From: an uncultured Clostridia bacterium
GTDB lineage: Bacteria; Bacillota; Clostridia; Christensenellales; Borkfalkiaceae
Direction of reading: 5' to 3'
DNA length: 52,527 nucleotides
Assembly (NCBI GenBank): GCA_947625245.1
Contig: CANQNO010000010.1
Location: 1 to 52,527 of the forward strand
The translations under genes were made by a program, and so were the position numbers. Below are positions 6,797-17,009 of the stretch, piece after piece; within the stretch, counting starts at the first letter, position 1; every line of letters begins with the position of its first letter. The notes under the pieces were generated by a model, which had not been told where the DNA came from, searched no databases, and worked only from the letters and a program-made list of their open reading frames with translations.

Positions 6797-7756
6797 TCAG
6801 TTTTTGGCGTTGTGGACGACGATTTGGGGGAAGGGAATACTTATGCCGTTTTCGTCGAACATTACTTTGAGCGCCGCGTTCAAAGCCCTGCTTACGGCAA
6901 AAATATCCGCTTCGTAACAATCCGTTTCGAATTGAAGCTTCACGCCGCTCGCACCCAGCTCCGAAACGCCGTCGTACCTTATTTCGGACAGCGCGCCCGC
7001 AACTTTGAGTTCGCCTATATGCGCCTTTATAACCGCTTCGACTTTGGGAAGATTCATGCCGTAATCCACGTCTATATAGGAAAGCGCTATGGAGTTGTCG
7101 GTTGTGTGGTTCAAAACGCCCTGAATAGCGTTGTTGTTGAAAATTTTGACGTTGCCCAAAGCTTTTAATTTGGTGGTGCGTATGCCTATGTCTATAACTT
7201 CGCCGCGGAAACCGTCGACCGTTATCCAGTCGCCCACGTTGAACTCGTTTTCGAAAACTATGAAAAGCCCCGCAACCACGTCGGCTATAAGCGACTGCAT
7301 GCCGAGGCCTACTACCAAAGTAATTACTCCCGCGCCCGTGATAAGCGCCGTTGCGTCAACGCCCCAGATGGCGAGCACCGCTATAACAAGAATTATTGCC
7401 GTAAGCCAGCGGATAAGATTGGAAACAAGCCTTGAAACGGTAATGGAACGCTGTGTTTTGCCGAACAGCCTGCGTATTATTATAAGCAACACGGTAACTA
7501 TAACCAAAACTATGGTAATTACCTGTATACAGTTTATGAGACGGGGGATAAGCCTTATGATAGAGTTGACAAGGCTTTGACCGTAATCGTGCGTAGTGCA
7601 CCACTCGTTTTTATCGCCGAAGAAAAAGTCGTAAAAGACATAGGAACATATGGTTCCTATAAGCATTATAAACAGAATTATAAGCTTTACGGGCCCCGCC
7701 GCCTTCAATTTTCTCTTATTTTCCTCGTGACGTTCCCTGAGCTCCTGTTTGTCCAT
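6797..7756 (-). CDS. small-conductance mechanosensitive channel (MscS family)
   Basis: 319 residues. Membrane helices lie at about 23-43, 64-94 and 112-133, followed by the pore-lining segment (about 135-165, with GVITLVVGLGMQSLIADVVA) and the conserved MscS cytoplasmic beta domain starting FENEFNVGDWITVDGFRG. These channels release solutes on hypo-osmotic shock. An N-terminal charged stretch of about 20 residues and one extra helix relative to the minimal MscS are present. It follows parC by 16 bases and likely shares its transcript. Confidence 0.92.
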   Translation of the reverse strand: MDKQELRERHEENKRKLKAAGPVKLIILFIMLIGTICSYVFYDFFFGDKNEWCTTHDYGQSLVNSIIRLIPRLINCIQVITIVLVIVTVLLIIIRRLFGKTQRSITVSRLVSNLIRWLTAIILVIAVLAIWGVDATALITGAGVITLVVGLGMQSLIADVVAGLFIVFENEFNVGDWITVDGFRGEVIDIGIRTTKLKALGNVKIFNNNAIQGVLNHTTDNSIALSYIDVDYGMNLPKVEAVIKAHIGELKVAGALSEIRYDGVSELGASGVKLQFETDCYEADIFAVSRALNAALKVMFDENGISIPFPQIVVHNAKN

Positions 7757-7772
7757 TTAACAATCTCCTTTT

Positions 7773-10253
7773 TTAAAATTTTATCTGAACGGCGCTGCCG
7801 TATTCGGATTTATGTTTCAACGCCACGACTTTTGCCGCGTCCGCTACGTTTGCGAGCGGCTTGCCCTTAGAGACGCGGCTCTCTATGGTGATATCCTCCG
7901 TATCGAATTCCGTAACCGTTTTATCGGAGGAAATTACGGCAAGCTTGTAGGGCACGGTGACGTAATCGGCAAAAATAAGTTCGCCCTTGCCCTTTATGTC
8001 GGCTATCATCACGCCCTTAGAGCCCCTGCCGTATTCGTCGAAGAGGGAAGAAATGACCCGCTTGAACCCGCCGAGGGAGGTGGCGACTATTATCTCGCCC
8101 TCGCTCCTGTGCTGTGTTGCGAAAATCACCTCGTCGCCGTCCGACAAAGAAATGCCGCGCACACCGCCCGCTACACGCCCCTGCGAGGGCACGTCGTCCT
8201 TAGAAGCGTTCAGGCACATTGCTTTTTTGGTAACGAACAGCATTGTGGCGTACTCGTCGGGGTCGTAATTTTCAACCGCCATAACCTCGTCGCCCGGCTT
8301 TAATTTGATTGCGGGGAACACCCGCTTAGACATGTCGTATTCCGACCAGGGCGTACGCTTTACCGCGCCCTGTTTTGTGAAGAACATGAGTTCCCCCTCT
8401 TCCGGCGCTCCCTTTACGGCAAAAACCGCCACGGGATATTCGCCCTTTAAAACGCCGTCGGCAATAGCTTCCGCCTTGACGCCGGCAGAGCGGTATTCGC
8501 AGGGTTCGGTTTCGTCGAGGAATATTTTTATGCAGTTGCCCAAATTCGTAAAGGCGTAAACTATGGAATCGGAACCGCAGTTCAAAGTCTTTTTATGCAG
8601 CTGCGAAAGGCTTGCCGAAGAGGAGAGTTTCTTTTTGGAACACTCGTCAAACTCCTCCTTTTCCATAAATTTCAAAGTGTTGGAAGCCGTGATCGCGACC
8701 GTCCACTCCGAAACCTGCCGCTTGACGTCGGCGCGCTTTACGGAAATTTTTTCCACGCTGTCCACTATGCGGGTCTTGCGCTCGTTTTTGTACTTGTCCT
8801 TTATTTCGAGCATCTCTTTTTTGACTATCGAAAATTGCATATCCCTGCTGTCGATAATCTTTTTGAGCTCTTCTATGCGCTTTTTAAGCTCCCTCAGCTC
8901 GTCCTCGAGCTTAGTGACTTCCAGCTTTGCGAGGCGGGCGAGCCGCAAATCGAGAATAGCCTGCGCCTGCTTTTCGGAAAGGGCGAAGCGCTCCATAAGC
9001 CTTGCGCGGGCGTGGGCGGTGTTTTCGGAAGTCTTGATTATTTTTACCACCTCGTCCACGTTGTGCACGCCTATTATCAGACCTTCGAGGATATGGCAGC
9101 GGGCTTCGGCTTCTTTCAGTTCGAACTTGCAACGCCTTAAAACGACCTGCTGCTGGTAGCGGGTGTAGTATTTTAAGATATCGAGAAGTCCCAGCTGCCG
9201 CGGCTTGCCGCCCGCAATCGCAACCATGTTTATGCCGAAGGTGCACTCCAGATCGGTGTACTTGAACAATATCTGTAAGACGCTGTCCACGTCGGCGTCC
9301 TTTTTTAGCGTTATCACGGCGCGCATGCCCGAACGGTCGGACTCGTCCACGATATCCGAAATCCCGTCGAGGAGAGCCTTCTTCTCCTCGCGCAACAACA
9401 TTATTTTGCGCAACAGCTCCGCCTTGTTCGTCTGGTACGGCAGTTCGGTTATTACTATCTGCTTTTTGCCGTAATCCCCCGCTTCCACCGAATATTTGGC
9501 GCGGAGAGTTATTTTGCCCTTGCCCGTCTCGTACGCCTGTTTAAGTTCGTTGGCGATTATATACCCGCCCGTGGAGAAGTCGGGACCGGGGATTATCTTC
9601 ATAATTTCGTTCAGCGTAATTTTGGGGTTGTCGATATACGCGCAACAGCCGTCTATAACTTCGGCGAGGTTGTGCGTGGGAATATTGGTGGCAAGCCCCA
9701 CGGCTATGCCGTTGGCGCCGTTGACGAGAAGGTTTGGAAACCTGCCGGGGAGGATATCCGGTTCGAGCAGCGAGTCGTCGAAGTTGAACGAAAAGGATAC
9801 CGTCTCCTTGTCCAGATCCTTTAAAAGTTCCAGCGCGAGGGGTTCGAGACGGGCTTCGGTGTACCTCATCGCGGCGGCGGGGTCGCCGTCCACCGAACCG
9901 AAGTTGCCGTGCCCGTTTACCAGAGTTTCGCGCATGTTGAAAGGCTGCGCCATCCTTACCATGGCGTCGTAAACGGAGCTGTCGCCGTGCGGGTGGTATT
10001 TGCCCATGCAGTCGCCCACTATTCTCGCCGACTTTTTATGCGGTTTGTCGGGGGTGAGCCCCATCTCCATCATTGTGTACAAAATACGCCTTTGGACGGG
10101 CTTTAAGCCGTCCTCGACGCGCGGCAGCGCCCTGTCGAGAATTACGAATTCGGCATAGGGCAGCATGGAGCCGGGCATTACCTGCTCTATGGGCTGTACG
10201 TATACGTTGCCCTGAGGAATAGAAGTCTGAAATCCGTTGCTCTTTTTAGCCAT
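7773..10253 (-). CDS. parC: type IIA topoisomerase subunit A, topoisomerase IV ParC-like
   Basis: 826 residues. The N-terminal breakage-reunion domain carries QRRILYTM, the quinolone-region [14 protein letters not shown], and the catalytic tyrosine Y131 in RYTEARL. A coiled-coil tower ([14 protein letters not shown]) and a six-blade C-terminal domain follow. I call it ParC because no QRRGGKG gyrase box is visible after the tower, although YGRGSKG occurs in a late blade; gyrase normally has the box at the start of this domain. With ParE it should decatenate chromosomes. Its ATG overlaps the parE stop, a sign of translational coupling. Confidence 0.9.
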   Translation of the reverse strand: MAKKSNGFQTSIPQGNVYVQPIEQVMPGSMLPYAEFVILDRALPRVEDGLKPVQRRILYTMMEMGLTPDKPHKKSARIVGDCMGKYHPHGDSSVYDAMVRMAQPFNMRETLVNGHGNFGSVDGDPAAAMRYTEARLEPLALELLKDLDKETVSFSFNFDDSLLEPDILPGRFPNLLVNGANGIAVGLATNIPTHNLAEVIDGCCAYIDNPKITLNEIMKIIPGPDFSTGGYIIANELKQAYETGKGKITLRAKYSVEAGDYGKKQIVITELPYQTNKAELLRKIMLLREEKKALLDGISDIVDESDRSGMRAVITLKKDADVDSVLQILFKYTDLECTFGINMVAIAGGKPRQLGLLDILKYYTRYQQQVVLRRCKFELKEAEARCHILEGLIIGVHNVDEVVKIIKTSENTAHARARLMERFALSEKQAQAILDLRLARLAKLEVTKLEDELRELKKRIEELKKIIDSRDMQFSIVKKEMLEIKDKYKNERKTRIVDSVEKISVKRADVKRQVSEWTVAITASNTLKFMEKEEFDECSKKKLSSSASLSQLHKKTLNCGSDSIVYAFTNLGNCIKIFLDETEPCEYRSAGVKAEAIADGVLKGEYPVAVFAVKGAPEEGELMFFTKQGAVKRTPWSEYDMSKRVFPAIKLKPGDEVMAVENYDPDEYATMLFVTKKAMCLNASKDDVPSQGRVAGGVRGISLSDGDEVIFATQHRSEGEIIVATSLGGFKRVISSLFDEYGRGSKGVMIADIKGKGELIFADYVTVPYKLAVISSDKTVTEFDTEDITIESRVSKGKPLANVADAAKVVALKHKSEYGSAVQIKF

Positions 10254-12331
10254 CAGTCGTCCTCCCTCGCGCCGTTATTTACAAAATTGACCTTTTCGAT
10301 AAAGCCGTCCACCTTGTTGAAGTTGGCGTTTTCGGCAAGGAATTCTTTTCTGCCCTCCACCTTGTCGCCCATCAGCATTTCTATCACGCTCGCCGCTTCG
10401 GCGGCGTCCTCTATGGTGACCTGTATCAAATTGCGCGTGGCGGGGTTCATGGTGGTATCCCACAGCTGTTCGGCGGACATTTCGCCCAATCCCTTATACC
10501 GCTGCAAAGAATAGCCCTTGCCCACTTTTTTTATCTTTTCGTCCAGCTCCGCGTCGTCGTAGGCGTATTCGGTAACGTCCTTTTTGTACACCTTGTAAAG
10601 GGGCGGCATACCTATATACACGTATCCCGAATTAATGAGGTCGCGCATGTATTTGAAAAAGAAAGTCAACAGAATACAGCGTATGTGCATGCCGTCCTGG
10701 TCGGCATCGGAGAGGATTATTACCTTTTTGTATTTGGTCTTTTCCACGTCGAAGGAGCGGTTGAACCCCGCGCCTATCGCCGATATCATTGTCTTGATTT
10801 CTTCGTTTTGCAGGGCTTGCAGGGCGCTCTTTTTTTGCACGTTCAAGGGCTTGCCGCGCAGGGGCAGTATACTTTGGTAAGACCGCACCCTCGCCTGCTT
10901 AGCCGTGCCGCCCGCCGAATCGCCCTCTACTATGAACAGCTCGTTCAAATCGGGATTTTTCCCCGAACAGGACGCCAGCTTGCCCACGAGGTTAAGCCCG
11001 TCGTTTTCGCTTGCGGCTTTGGCGACGTCGCGCTCCGCACGGTGCTTTATCCTGTCGTCCGCGGCGAATTTGGCTTTTTTGGCTATCTCTTCGAAAACCG
11101 TCTTGTTGCCGCGCGCCGATTGAAGTTTGGAAAGCCCTTCGATGACCGCCTGCTCCACGGGCGCTTTTACTTCGGGGTTGCCGAGTTTGGTCTTTGTTTG
11201 CCCCTCGAACTCCACGTTGGCGAGCTTTACGTTTAAAACCGCCGTAAGCCCTTCCTTAATGTCGTCCGCAATGAACGGGGCGTCTTTCGCCTTTAAAAAG
11301 CCGTTTGCGCGGGCATAGTCGTTCACCGCCTTTAAAAGCCCCGAATGAAAGCCGTTTTCGTGATAGCCGCCCTCTACGGTGGAGATATTGTTCACGAACG
11401 AGAACATGCTTTCGGAGTCGTCTTTGGTGTGGCACAGGGCAAACTCTATTTTTATCTTGCCCGCGGGCGCGCCCTTTATCTGTATGTCCTTTATGTCGGA
11501 ATAGTACAGCGGCTCTTCGTACACGGGCGTTTTGCCGTCGTTGAGATATTTTACAAAGTCCACAAGCCCGCCGTCGTATTTATAGGAAACGGGCTCGCGC
11601 GGGGGCTGTTCGGTCTTTACGGTGACGGGGTTCCCTTCGGCGTCCTCCCCCTCTTCAAAGGAATAGGTGGGGCGCTCGTCTATAAAGTTTATCCTTACCC
11701 CTTTATTTAAAAACGCCAGCTCTTTAAGCCGCTTTGCAACCGTATCGTAATTCCACTCAGTAGTTTCAAACACTTCCCCGTCGGGCATAAACCGCACAAA
11801 AGTGCCGCGCTTGTCCGTCTTTTGCTTTGTGTCGCAAAGGGGCGCGGAAGGAATTCCGCACAGCCATTTCTTTTTGGTTTTGTCATAGGTGGATGTAAAG
11901 GACATTTTATAGATATTGCCGCGGTAAACTTCCACGTTGAGCCATTTTGAAAGGGCGTTGGTGACCGAAGCCCCCACGCCGTGAAGCCCGCCCGAAAAGG
12001 CGTAATTTTCGTTGTCGAATTTGCCGCCCGCGTGGAGTTTGGTAAATATAATTTCCACGCCGCTCATCTTTGCCTTGCTGTTGATATCGGTGGGCATGCC
12101 CCTGCCGTTATCCTCTACCGACGCCGAACCGTCCTTATACAAAGTTACGGTAATTTCGTCGGCGTAGCCGTTGGCGGCTTCGTCCACGGAGTTGTCCACT
12201 ATTTCCCACAGTATGTGGTGGAGTCCGTTCACGCCCGTAGAGCCTATATACATGCCCGGGCGCACACGCACCGCTTCCAGCCCTTCCAAAATTTTAAGGT
12301 CGTCCGCGTTGTAGTGCTGATTTTTTTCCAT
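10253..12331 (-). CDS. parE: type IIA topoisomerase subunit B, topoisomerase IV ParE-like
   Basis: 692 residues. A GHKL ATPase domain has [11 protein letters not shown] (ATP/Mg site around N47), EDNGRGMP (73-80) and [15 protein letters not shown]. The transducer domain is followed by the TOPRIM domain with [18 protein letters not shown] and DADQDG, and a C-terminal QRYKGLGEM. It powers strand passage by the parC product and is first in the operon parE-parC-mscS-pepF. Promoter at 12373-12401; AAAGGAA precedes the ATG. A true gyrB elsewhere in the genome is expected but not visible here. Confidence 0.9.
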   Translation of the reverse strand: MEKNQHYNADDLKILEGLEAVRVRPGMYIGSTGVNGLHHILWEIVDNSVDEAANGYADEITVTLYKDGSASVEDNGRGMPTDINSKAKMSGVEIIFTKLHAGGKFDNENYAFSGGLHGVGASVTNALSKWLNVEVYRGNIYKMSFTSTYDKTKKKWLCGIPSAPLCDTKQKTDKRGTFVRFMPDGEVFETTEWNYDTVAKRLKELAFLNKGVRINFIDERPTYSFEEGEDAEGNPVTVKTEQPPREPVSYKYDGGLVDFVKYLNDGKTPVYEEPLYYSDIKDIQIKGAPAGKIKIEFALCHTKDDSESMFSFVNNISTVEGGYHENGFHSGLLKAVNDYARANGFLKAKDAPFIADDIKEGLTAVLNVKLANVEFEGQTKTKLGNPEVKAPVEQAVIEGLSKLQSARGNKTVFEEIAKKAKFAADDRIKHRAERDVAKAASENDGLNLVGKLASCSGKNPDLNELFIVEGDSAGGTAKQARVRSYQSILPLRGKPLNVQKKSALQALQNEEIKTMISAIGAGFNRSFDVEKTKYKKVIILSDADQDGMHIRCILLTFFFKYMRDLINSGYVYIGMPPLYKVYKKDVTEYAYDDAELDEKIKKVGKGYSLQRYKGLGEMSAEQLWDTTMNPATRNLIQVTIEDAAEAASVIEMLMGDKVEGRKEFLAENANFNKVDGFIEKVNFVNNGAREDD

Positions 12332-12372
12332 ATCGTTCCTTTACGGCAACATATTGTTTTGCCGACTTTATT

Positions 12373-12401
12373 ATTATACCATATTTAGTATAAAATGTAA
12401 A
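12373..12401 (-). promoter_or_regulatory. promoter of the parE-parC operon
   Basis: Minus-strand TTTACA (12401-12396), 17-base spacer, TATAAT (12378-12373), leader about 35 bases. Confidence 0.75.
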
Positions 12402-12431
12402 GAACAGGAATATATTTTTTTATTTATTATT

Positions 12432-12474
12432 ATGGCAAAACGAAAGGCGCCCGTTGCGTAACGCAACGGGCGCC
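12432..12474 (-). terminator. terminator after the large surface protein gene
   Basis: Near-perfect palindrome, 14 bases on each side of A12460 (12446-12459 with 12461-12474), followed on the minus strand by TTTCGTTTTG. Confidence 0.7.
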
Positions 12475-12489
12475 AAAATTTAAATTAGC

Positions 12490-15180
12490 TTATTTGCCGT
12501 TTTTATCTTTGCGGTTCTTTTTGGCGGCGGCGTCCGCTTTTTCAGCCGCCTCGCGCTCGAACTGCTCGTCGATGTCCACCTTTTCTTTGGGCTTTATTAC
12601 AAGCAACAAAATTATGCCTATAAACGCCGCGCCCGCGATGGTAAGGAGAATTATGGAAATCATATTGTCCTTAACCCAGGTGTCCTCGCCCTTTATGGGG
12701 TCGGGCGTAACCGAAGCCGCTATTCCCATATACGCCTTTACGGAAGGCATGTCGGGGAACTGTGTGCTGGTAGCCTCGCATACCACAAGGTAAAAAGCGT
12801 TGCCGTCCTGCGGCACAAAGGTGCGGGTGGAAGCATCCCAGCCGTAGCTTGCAAACTGTTCGTATTCCGCGCTGCCCTCTTCGAGATCGGCAACCGCGGG
12901 TATATTTATAAAGTACTTCCTGCCCTCGCCGTCGAACAGCTCGCCCTTTATTTCCATAAAGTTTTCATAGCTCAGCACCCTTCCGTCGTGGTCGGCTGCG
13001 TACAGTTCGCTGTTGAAGCGGTACAGCGTGTTCACCGATTTGGTGGAAATGCCCTTGACTTCAAACGAGTCCGCCGTAAAGTTTTTGCCCACATACGCCG
13101 TCTCCTGCTCTTCGGGCTCCTCTATGCTTATTTCCGAAATGCCCGCCTTGAAAGAGAACCAGGGCAATGTTTCGCGCAGATCCTCGTCGTCGTAAATATC
13201 CCAAATTTCGCTCGCCGCAAATTTTACCTTTTCCTTTTCGCCGCCGTCGACTTCCTTGTTATACCACATCTCGTTGGAAGCCGCGTCCTGCGCATATACG
13301 GTGAAGAGATAATCCCCCGCGGAATTGAGCGTTAGCGAAAGCTCGCTTGCCGATTTGCCCGTTGCCGACGACTTTGTGCCGTTTACCATATAGTATATGG
13401 AGAAAGTCATGTCGGAGTACGCCGTGGAGTTGTCCTTTATGAGTTTTTCGAAAGAGGGAAGATAGAAATCGTCCGTTCCCGCGCGCAATTCGCTTGCCGC
13501 CTCGTCCACTTCTTTCTGGTATTCTTTTGTAAGCGTATCCCAAGCTTGCGGGGTCACGTCGTTCCCCTCGCCGTCCTTTCCGTCTTTCGCATAGTACGCG
13601 CCCGACTTGTCGGTGGTGACGGCGACATAGTCGTTGCCGTTTATTTTAAGCTTGTACTGCGCGTCAAGATACCAGTCGAGGAACACATATGAGGTTTGAC
13701 CGCCCGTCGAAGTAGTGTCGGTCATCTTTACGTATACCTTTATAGCCGCTACGGGCACGTAATCTTCGCCGAAGTTGGTGCCTGCGTAATCCGCCTCCTG
13801 AGGTACATAGTGGTTTGCGTGGGGAATTATATATTGGTCGTAATCGGTTTTAACCGTTTTGAACAGACTTGTGTCGGAGTAATCTTCCGCTTTGAAACCC
13901 GTATTTTGCGCCTGTTCACCGGTGAGGATAAAATAGCCCGTCTCTGTGGTAGTGTACTGCGTAAGAACGTCTATCGCGGTATAGGAGGACAATTCGCTGC
14001 CCTCGTTAATATGCCTTAAACTGTTGGAGAGGCACAGCACGGGGGGAGTTGTGTCGTTTACCTGTCCGCCCGTATAGTGCTTTTTGCCGTCGCCGTCGTC
14101 CACTTCGTTTATGGGCGAAAAGCTGTTGGTATAGCCGTCCGCGTCACGGTTGAGAAGGAAGGACTGACCGTTGAGACTGTAAAGGGGCATGCGTACGCGG
14201 GTAACCGAAGAATCGCCCTCACCGCTTTCGGGAAGTTCGGCTTTGAACGAAAGGGGAACAACGGGGTTGGTGTTGGAAGTCACGTTCCTCGCAAATGTTC
14301 CGCCGACGTTTTCGAATTTACCCGTTTGCGGGGTACCGTATTCCTCATTGTCCGCAGGGTTTACGTTGACTACTTTTACGTCGAAATCTCCCCCGTTGCG
14401 GTTGGAAAGTTCAATTTTTATGTGGTCGGAAATAAGAGTTTGGGAATCTGCGGGAACCTCTATGTCTTTTGCCGCGCTTTCGGCTACGTCCTTGTCTGAA
14501 GTTATAACGCACTTCAATTCGTTCTGAGCCACGGCTCCCGCCTCGCCTGCGGATATGGGCAAAAAGATAATATAATTAACCGTCTTTTCGTCCTTAGTCA
14601 TGTTGTACTGCTGGGTTTCGAAAGTTATAGTGAACTTTTCGAAATTTATCTCTTCGAATCCTATTTCAAGGCTGAGATATCCCTTTTTTGCCTCGGGTGC
14701 GGTAAAGCCGCGGGTTTCGCTGACGCCCGTATCCTGTCCGTCTATCACCCACACGCCGTTTTCCACAACGGGCTTGACGTCGGGGTTGTAGGGGATATCC
14801 GTGTCGTGTTCGCGTATCCACCAATCTCCGTCTTTACCTTTTCTCGGAGTGTCGGGCAGGCAGTCGTCTATGTCGTTGCCGTCGTAGAACCACTCGTATG
14901 CGAGGTTGCGCCTGTAATTTACGGCGTCGTCGTCGTTTTCGAATACGAACATAGTGTAGTAATAAGGGTCGTCCGTTTCGGCATCGCCGCTTCCCGTCTT
15001 ATGTTCCACCCTGTGCGCCCAAATGCGCGCGTCCCCCGATACGGAGAACACGTTGGAACTGCCGACGGTGACCGCCCTGTCCGCGCGCGACAGCGTTATA
15101 CCGAAAAACGCGCCCACGGAAACCGCCGCCAAAAGGGCAAGCGCAATTATTAAACAGAATTTGATTTTAACCGACTTCAT
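12490..15180 (-). CDS. large membrane-anchored extracellular protein, unknown
   Basis: 896 residues. An N-terminal signal/anchor helix (about 6-30) is followed by an 800-residue, acidic, Ser/Thr/Tyr-rich extracellular region. A C-terminal membrane helix (about 845-868, SIILLTIAGAAFIGIILLLV) precedes a short Lys/Glu/Ala-rich cytoplasmic tail. Segments such as SELSLTLNSAGDYLFTVYAQ and DTTPPVLCLSN look like Ig-like or PKD-like beta domains of surface proteins. No catalytic motif, LPXTG signal or known family is recognised. It is monocistronic between its own promoter (15261-15289) and a terminator. It could be an adhesin or envelope scaffold; that is inference from topology. Confidence 0.8.
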   Translation of the reverse strand: MKSVKIKFCLIIALALLAAVSVGAFFGITLSRADRAVTVGSSNVFSVSGDARIWAHRVEHKTGSGDAETDDPYYYTMFVFENDDDAVNYRRNLAYEWFYDGNDIDDCLPDTPRKGKDGDWWIREHDTDIPYNPDVKPVVENGVWVIDGQDTGVSETRGFTAPEAKKGYLSLEIGFEEINFEKFTITFETQQYNMTKDEKTVNYIIFLPISAGEAGAVAQNELKCVITSDKDVAESAAKDIEVPADSQTLISDHIKIELSNRNGGDFDVKVVNVNPADNEEYGTPQTGKFENVGGTFARNVTSNTNPVVPLSFKAELPESGEGDSSVTRVRMPLYSLNGQSFLLNRDADGYTNSFSPINEVDDGDGKKHYTGGQVNDTTPPVLCLSNSLRHINEGSELSSYTAIDVLTQYTTTETGYFILTGEQAQNTGFKAEDYSDTSLFKTVKTDYDQYIIPHANHYVPQEADYAGTNFGEDYVPVAAIKVYVKMTDTTSTGGQTSYVFLDWYLDAQYKLKINGNDYVAVTTDKSGAYYAKDGKDGEGNDVTPQAWDTLTKEYQKEVDEAASELRAGTDDFYLPSFEKLIKDNSTAYSDMTFSIYYMVNGTKSSATGKSASELSLTLNSAGDYLFTVYAQDAASNEMWYNKEVDGGEKEKVKFAASEIWDIYDDEDLRETLPWFSFKAGISEISIEEPEEQETAYVGKNFTADSFEVKGISTKSVNTLYRFNSELYAADHDGRVLSYENFMEIKGELFDGEGRKYFINIPAVADLEEGSAEYEQFASYGWDASTRTFVPQDGNAFYLVVCEATSTQFPDMPSVKAYMGIAASVTPDPIKGEDTWVKDNMISIILLTIAGAAFIGIILLLVIKPKEKVDIDEQFEREAAEKADAAAKKNRKDKNGK

Positions 15181-15260
15181 AACTTTCTCGCTTAAAATGT
15201 TGATTTTTGATTTGTTTTAAATAGTACCAAACGGCAAAAACCGCAATTTAATACTCCTTT

Positions 15261-15289
15261 AATATACAATAATATAAAATTCTTGTCAA
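15261..15289 (-). promoter_or_regulatory. promoter of the large surface protein gene
   Basis: Minus-strand TTGACA (15289-15284), 17-base spacer, TATATT (15266-15261), leader about 75 bases. Confidence 0.75.
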
Positions 15290-15341
15290 TGGATTTAATC
15301 GCCCGCAACCGATATTTTAGCGCTTTTTTTTGTTTTTTCGC

Positions 15342-16037
15342 TCACAATTTAAGTTCGCCGGCGAATTTGTTCCAGGGGATTTCCTCTTTGGGCGGCTCCG
15401 CCAAGAACCGCATCGCCTCGCCCGTGACGGGATGGGTGAAACGGAGGGAATACGCCCACAGCGCGAGTTTGCCCTTGCGGGCTTTTTCGCCGCCGTAGCG
15501 CATGTCGCCGTAAACGGGGCAGTTTATTGCCGCAGTTTGTACGCGGATCTGGTGCGTCCTGCCCGTATGCAGTGTTATGTCGGCGAGGGCAAGCCCTTCG
15601 GCGCTGTCCTTTATTTCGTATTCGAGCGAGGCGAACTTAGCCCCCTCCTCGCTCTCCGTGGCGACATATACGGTGTTGTTTATGGAACTCTTTCTCAAAT
15701 AATTTACGAGCGTGGCTTTGCTCTTGCCCGGAACGCCGCAAAGCACGGCGAAATACTTTTTTTCGAAGCCGCCGTTTTTCATCTGTTCGGAGAGCCTTGC
15801 CGCCGCTTTTGAAGTTTTGGCAAACACCATAACCCCGCCCGTAGGGCGGTCCAGACGGTGTACAAGCCCCAAAAATACGTTGCCCGGCTTGTTGTAAGTT
15901 GTTTTAATATACCTCTTTATGCAGTCGAACAGGTTGTCGTCGCCGCTCTCGTCGGGGCAGCACGCCACCGCCTGCGGCTTTAATGTCACAATTATATGGT
16001 TGTCCTCGTATAAAATGTTCAGTTCGTTATCCTGCAT
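15342..16037 (-). CDS. RluA-family RNA pseudouridine synthase
   Basis: 231 residues covering only the catalytic domain, with no S4 RNA-binding domain. The signature HRLDRPTGG contains the catalytic aspartate D63, and the C-terminal GRTHQIRVQ and YGDMRYGG motifs are typical. It isomerises uridine in rRNA or tRNA; the exact target cannot be read from sequence. It overlaps the end of the upstream methyltransferase gene by 11 bases, so the pair is a two-gene RNA-modification operon. Confidence 0.9.
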   Translation of the reverse strand: MQDNELNILYEDNHIIVTLKPQAVACCPDESGDDNLFDCIKRYIKTTYNKPGNVFLGLVHRLDRPTGGVMVFAKTSKAAARLSEQMKNGGFEKKYFAVLCGVPGKSKATLVNYLRKSSINNTVYVATESEEGAKFASLEYEIKDSAEGLALADITLHTGRTHQIRVQTAAINCPVYGDMRYGGEKARKGKLALWAYSLRFTHPVTGEAMRFLAEPPKEEIPWNKFAGELKL

Positions 16038-16908
16038 GGTTTTCTCCTATAAAAAGTCCGCTCGCCCCGCACGGCAGGGGTATGCCCTCTGAGGTGGGAA
16101 CACCAATTTCGTAAGCCGACGCGCTGCCCGGTATGCCTTTCAGGGCAAGGGTGAGGATATTATTGAGCACTGCGGGCTGAAGCCCCGTGGTATAGCTGTT
16201 GATAAGGAAGAACAGCGGGTCGTCCGAAAGAAGCTTTACGCACTCCGTCACGAACCCGAACAGATCCTTTTCTATCTTCCACATTTCCCCGCCCGGTCCC
16301 CTGCCGTAGCTGGGCGGATCCATTATGACGGCGTCGTACCTGTTCCCGCGGCGTATTTCCCGCAGAACGAATTTCATGCAGTCGTCCACTATATAGCGGA
16401 TATTTTTGTCGGCGCCCGAAAGCCGAGCGTTTTCGCCCGCCTGCGCAACCATGCCTTTGGCGGCGTCCACGTGGGTGATGTATGCCCCCTCTTTGGCGCA
16501 GGCAACCGAAGCCCCGCCCGTATAGGCGAAAAGGTTTAGCACCTTTATCTCTCTTTTGGGGTCTTTTTTCCCAGCCGCGGCTATTATTTTTCTGCACTCG
16601 TCCCAGTTGACCGCCTGTTCGGGGAATATGCCCGTGTGCTTGAAGCCCGTGGGTCTTACTTTGAAAGTCAAATCCTTATAGCGGATATTCCACTCCGCGG
16701 GGAAAGGCGAACGTATCTCCCATCTTCCGCCGCCGCGCTCGCTCCTCAAATACACGGCGTTTATGCCCTTGCGGGCAAACAGGTCGCCGCCTTTCCAAAT
16801 GACCTGCGGGTCGGGGCGCAACAAAATAATTCCGTTCCAATCTTCCAGCTTCATCCCGTCGGATGTAGCCAAAATTTTGTATTCCTGCCAGCCGTCAGCG
16901 ATTTTCAT
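16027..16908 (-). CDS. class I SAM-dependent rRNA methyltransferase (RlmI-like)
   Basis: 293 residues. The SAM-binding motif I, KVLNLFAYTGGAS, starts near residue 122, and the base-methylating DPPSYGRG motif is at 187-194, as in the RlmI/RlmK-type family that makes 5-methylcytosine or related marks on 23S rRNA. The N-terminal part is short and lacks an obvious PUA domain, so the exact target is uncertain. It has an excellent promoter whose predicted start falls on the ATG, and no Shine-Dalgarno, so the mRNA is probably leaderless. It heads the operon with the pseudouridine synthase. Confidence 0.87.
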   Translation of the reverse strand: MKIADGWQEYKILATSDGMKLEDWNGIILLRPDPQVIWKGGDLFARKGINAVYLRSERGGGRWEIRSPFPAEWNIRYKDLTFKVRPTGFKHTGIFPEQAVNWDECRKIIAAAGKKDPKREIKVLNLFAYTGGASVACAKEGAYITHVDAAKGMVAQAGENARLSGADKNIRYIVDDCMKFVLREIRRGNRYDAVIMDPPSYGRGPGGEMWKIEKDLFGFVTECVKLLSDDPLFFLINSYTTGLQPAVLNNILTLALKGIPGSASAYEIGVPTSEGIPLPCGASGLFIGENHAG

Positions 16909-16915
16909 ATGCTAA

Positions 16916-16944
16916 ATTATAGCAAACGCCCGCGCCTTTGTAAA
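16916..16944 (-). promoter_or_regulatory. promoter of the methyltransferase-pseudouridine synthase operon, leaderless layout
   Basis: Minus-strand TTTACA (16944-16939), 17-base spacer, TATAAT (16921-16916), then 7 bases to the ATG at 16908. Confidence 0.75.
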
Positions 16945-16964
16945 GTAATTTCCCCGCGCGCGGC

Positions 16965-17001
16965 GCAAAATGAAAAGCGGCGGCGGAAAATCCGCCGCCG
17001 C
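16965..17001 (-). terminator. terminator closing the capsid operon
   Basis: Perfect 11-bp GC-rich stem (16977-16987 with 16991-17001) with an AAA loop, followed on the minus strand by TTTTCATTTT. It marks the 3' boundary of the phage-derived operon. Confidence 0.75.
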
Positions 17002-17009
17002 CCGCCCGT

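Noticed and set aside
7773-12331. Calling the topoisomerase pair DNA gyrase
   Set aside because: No QRRGGKG box follows the tower domain of subunit A; the pair reads better as topoisomerase IV, though paralogous gyrase-like pairs cannot be fully excluded.
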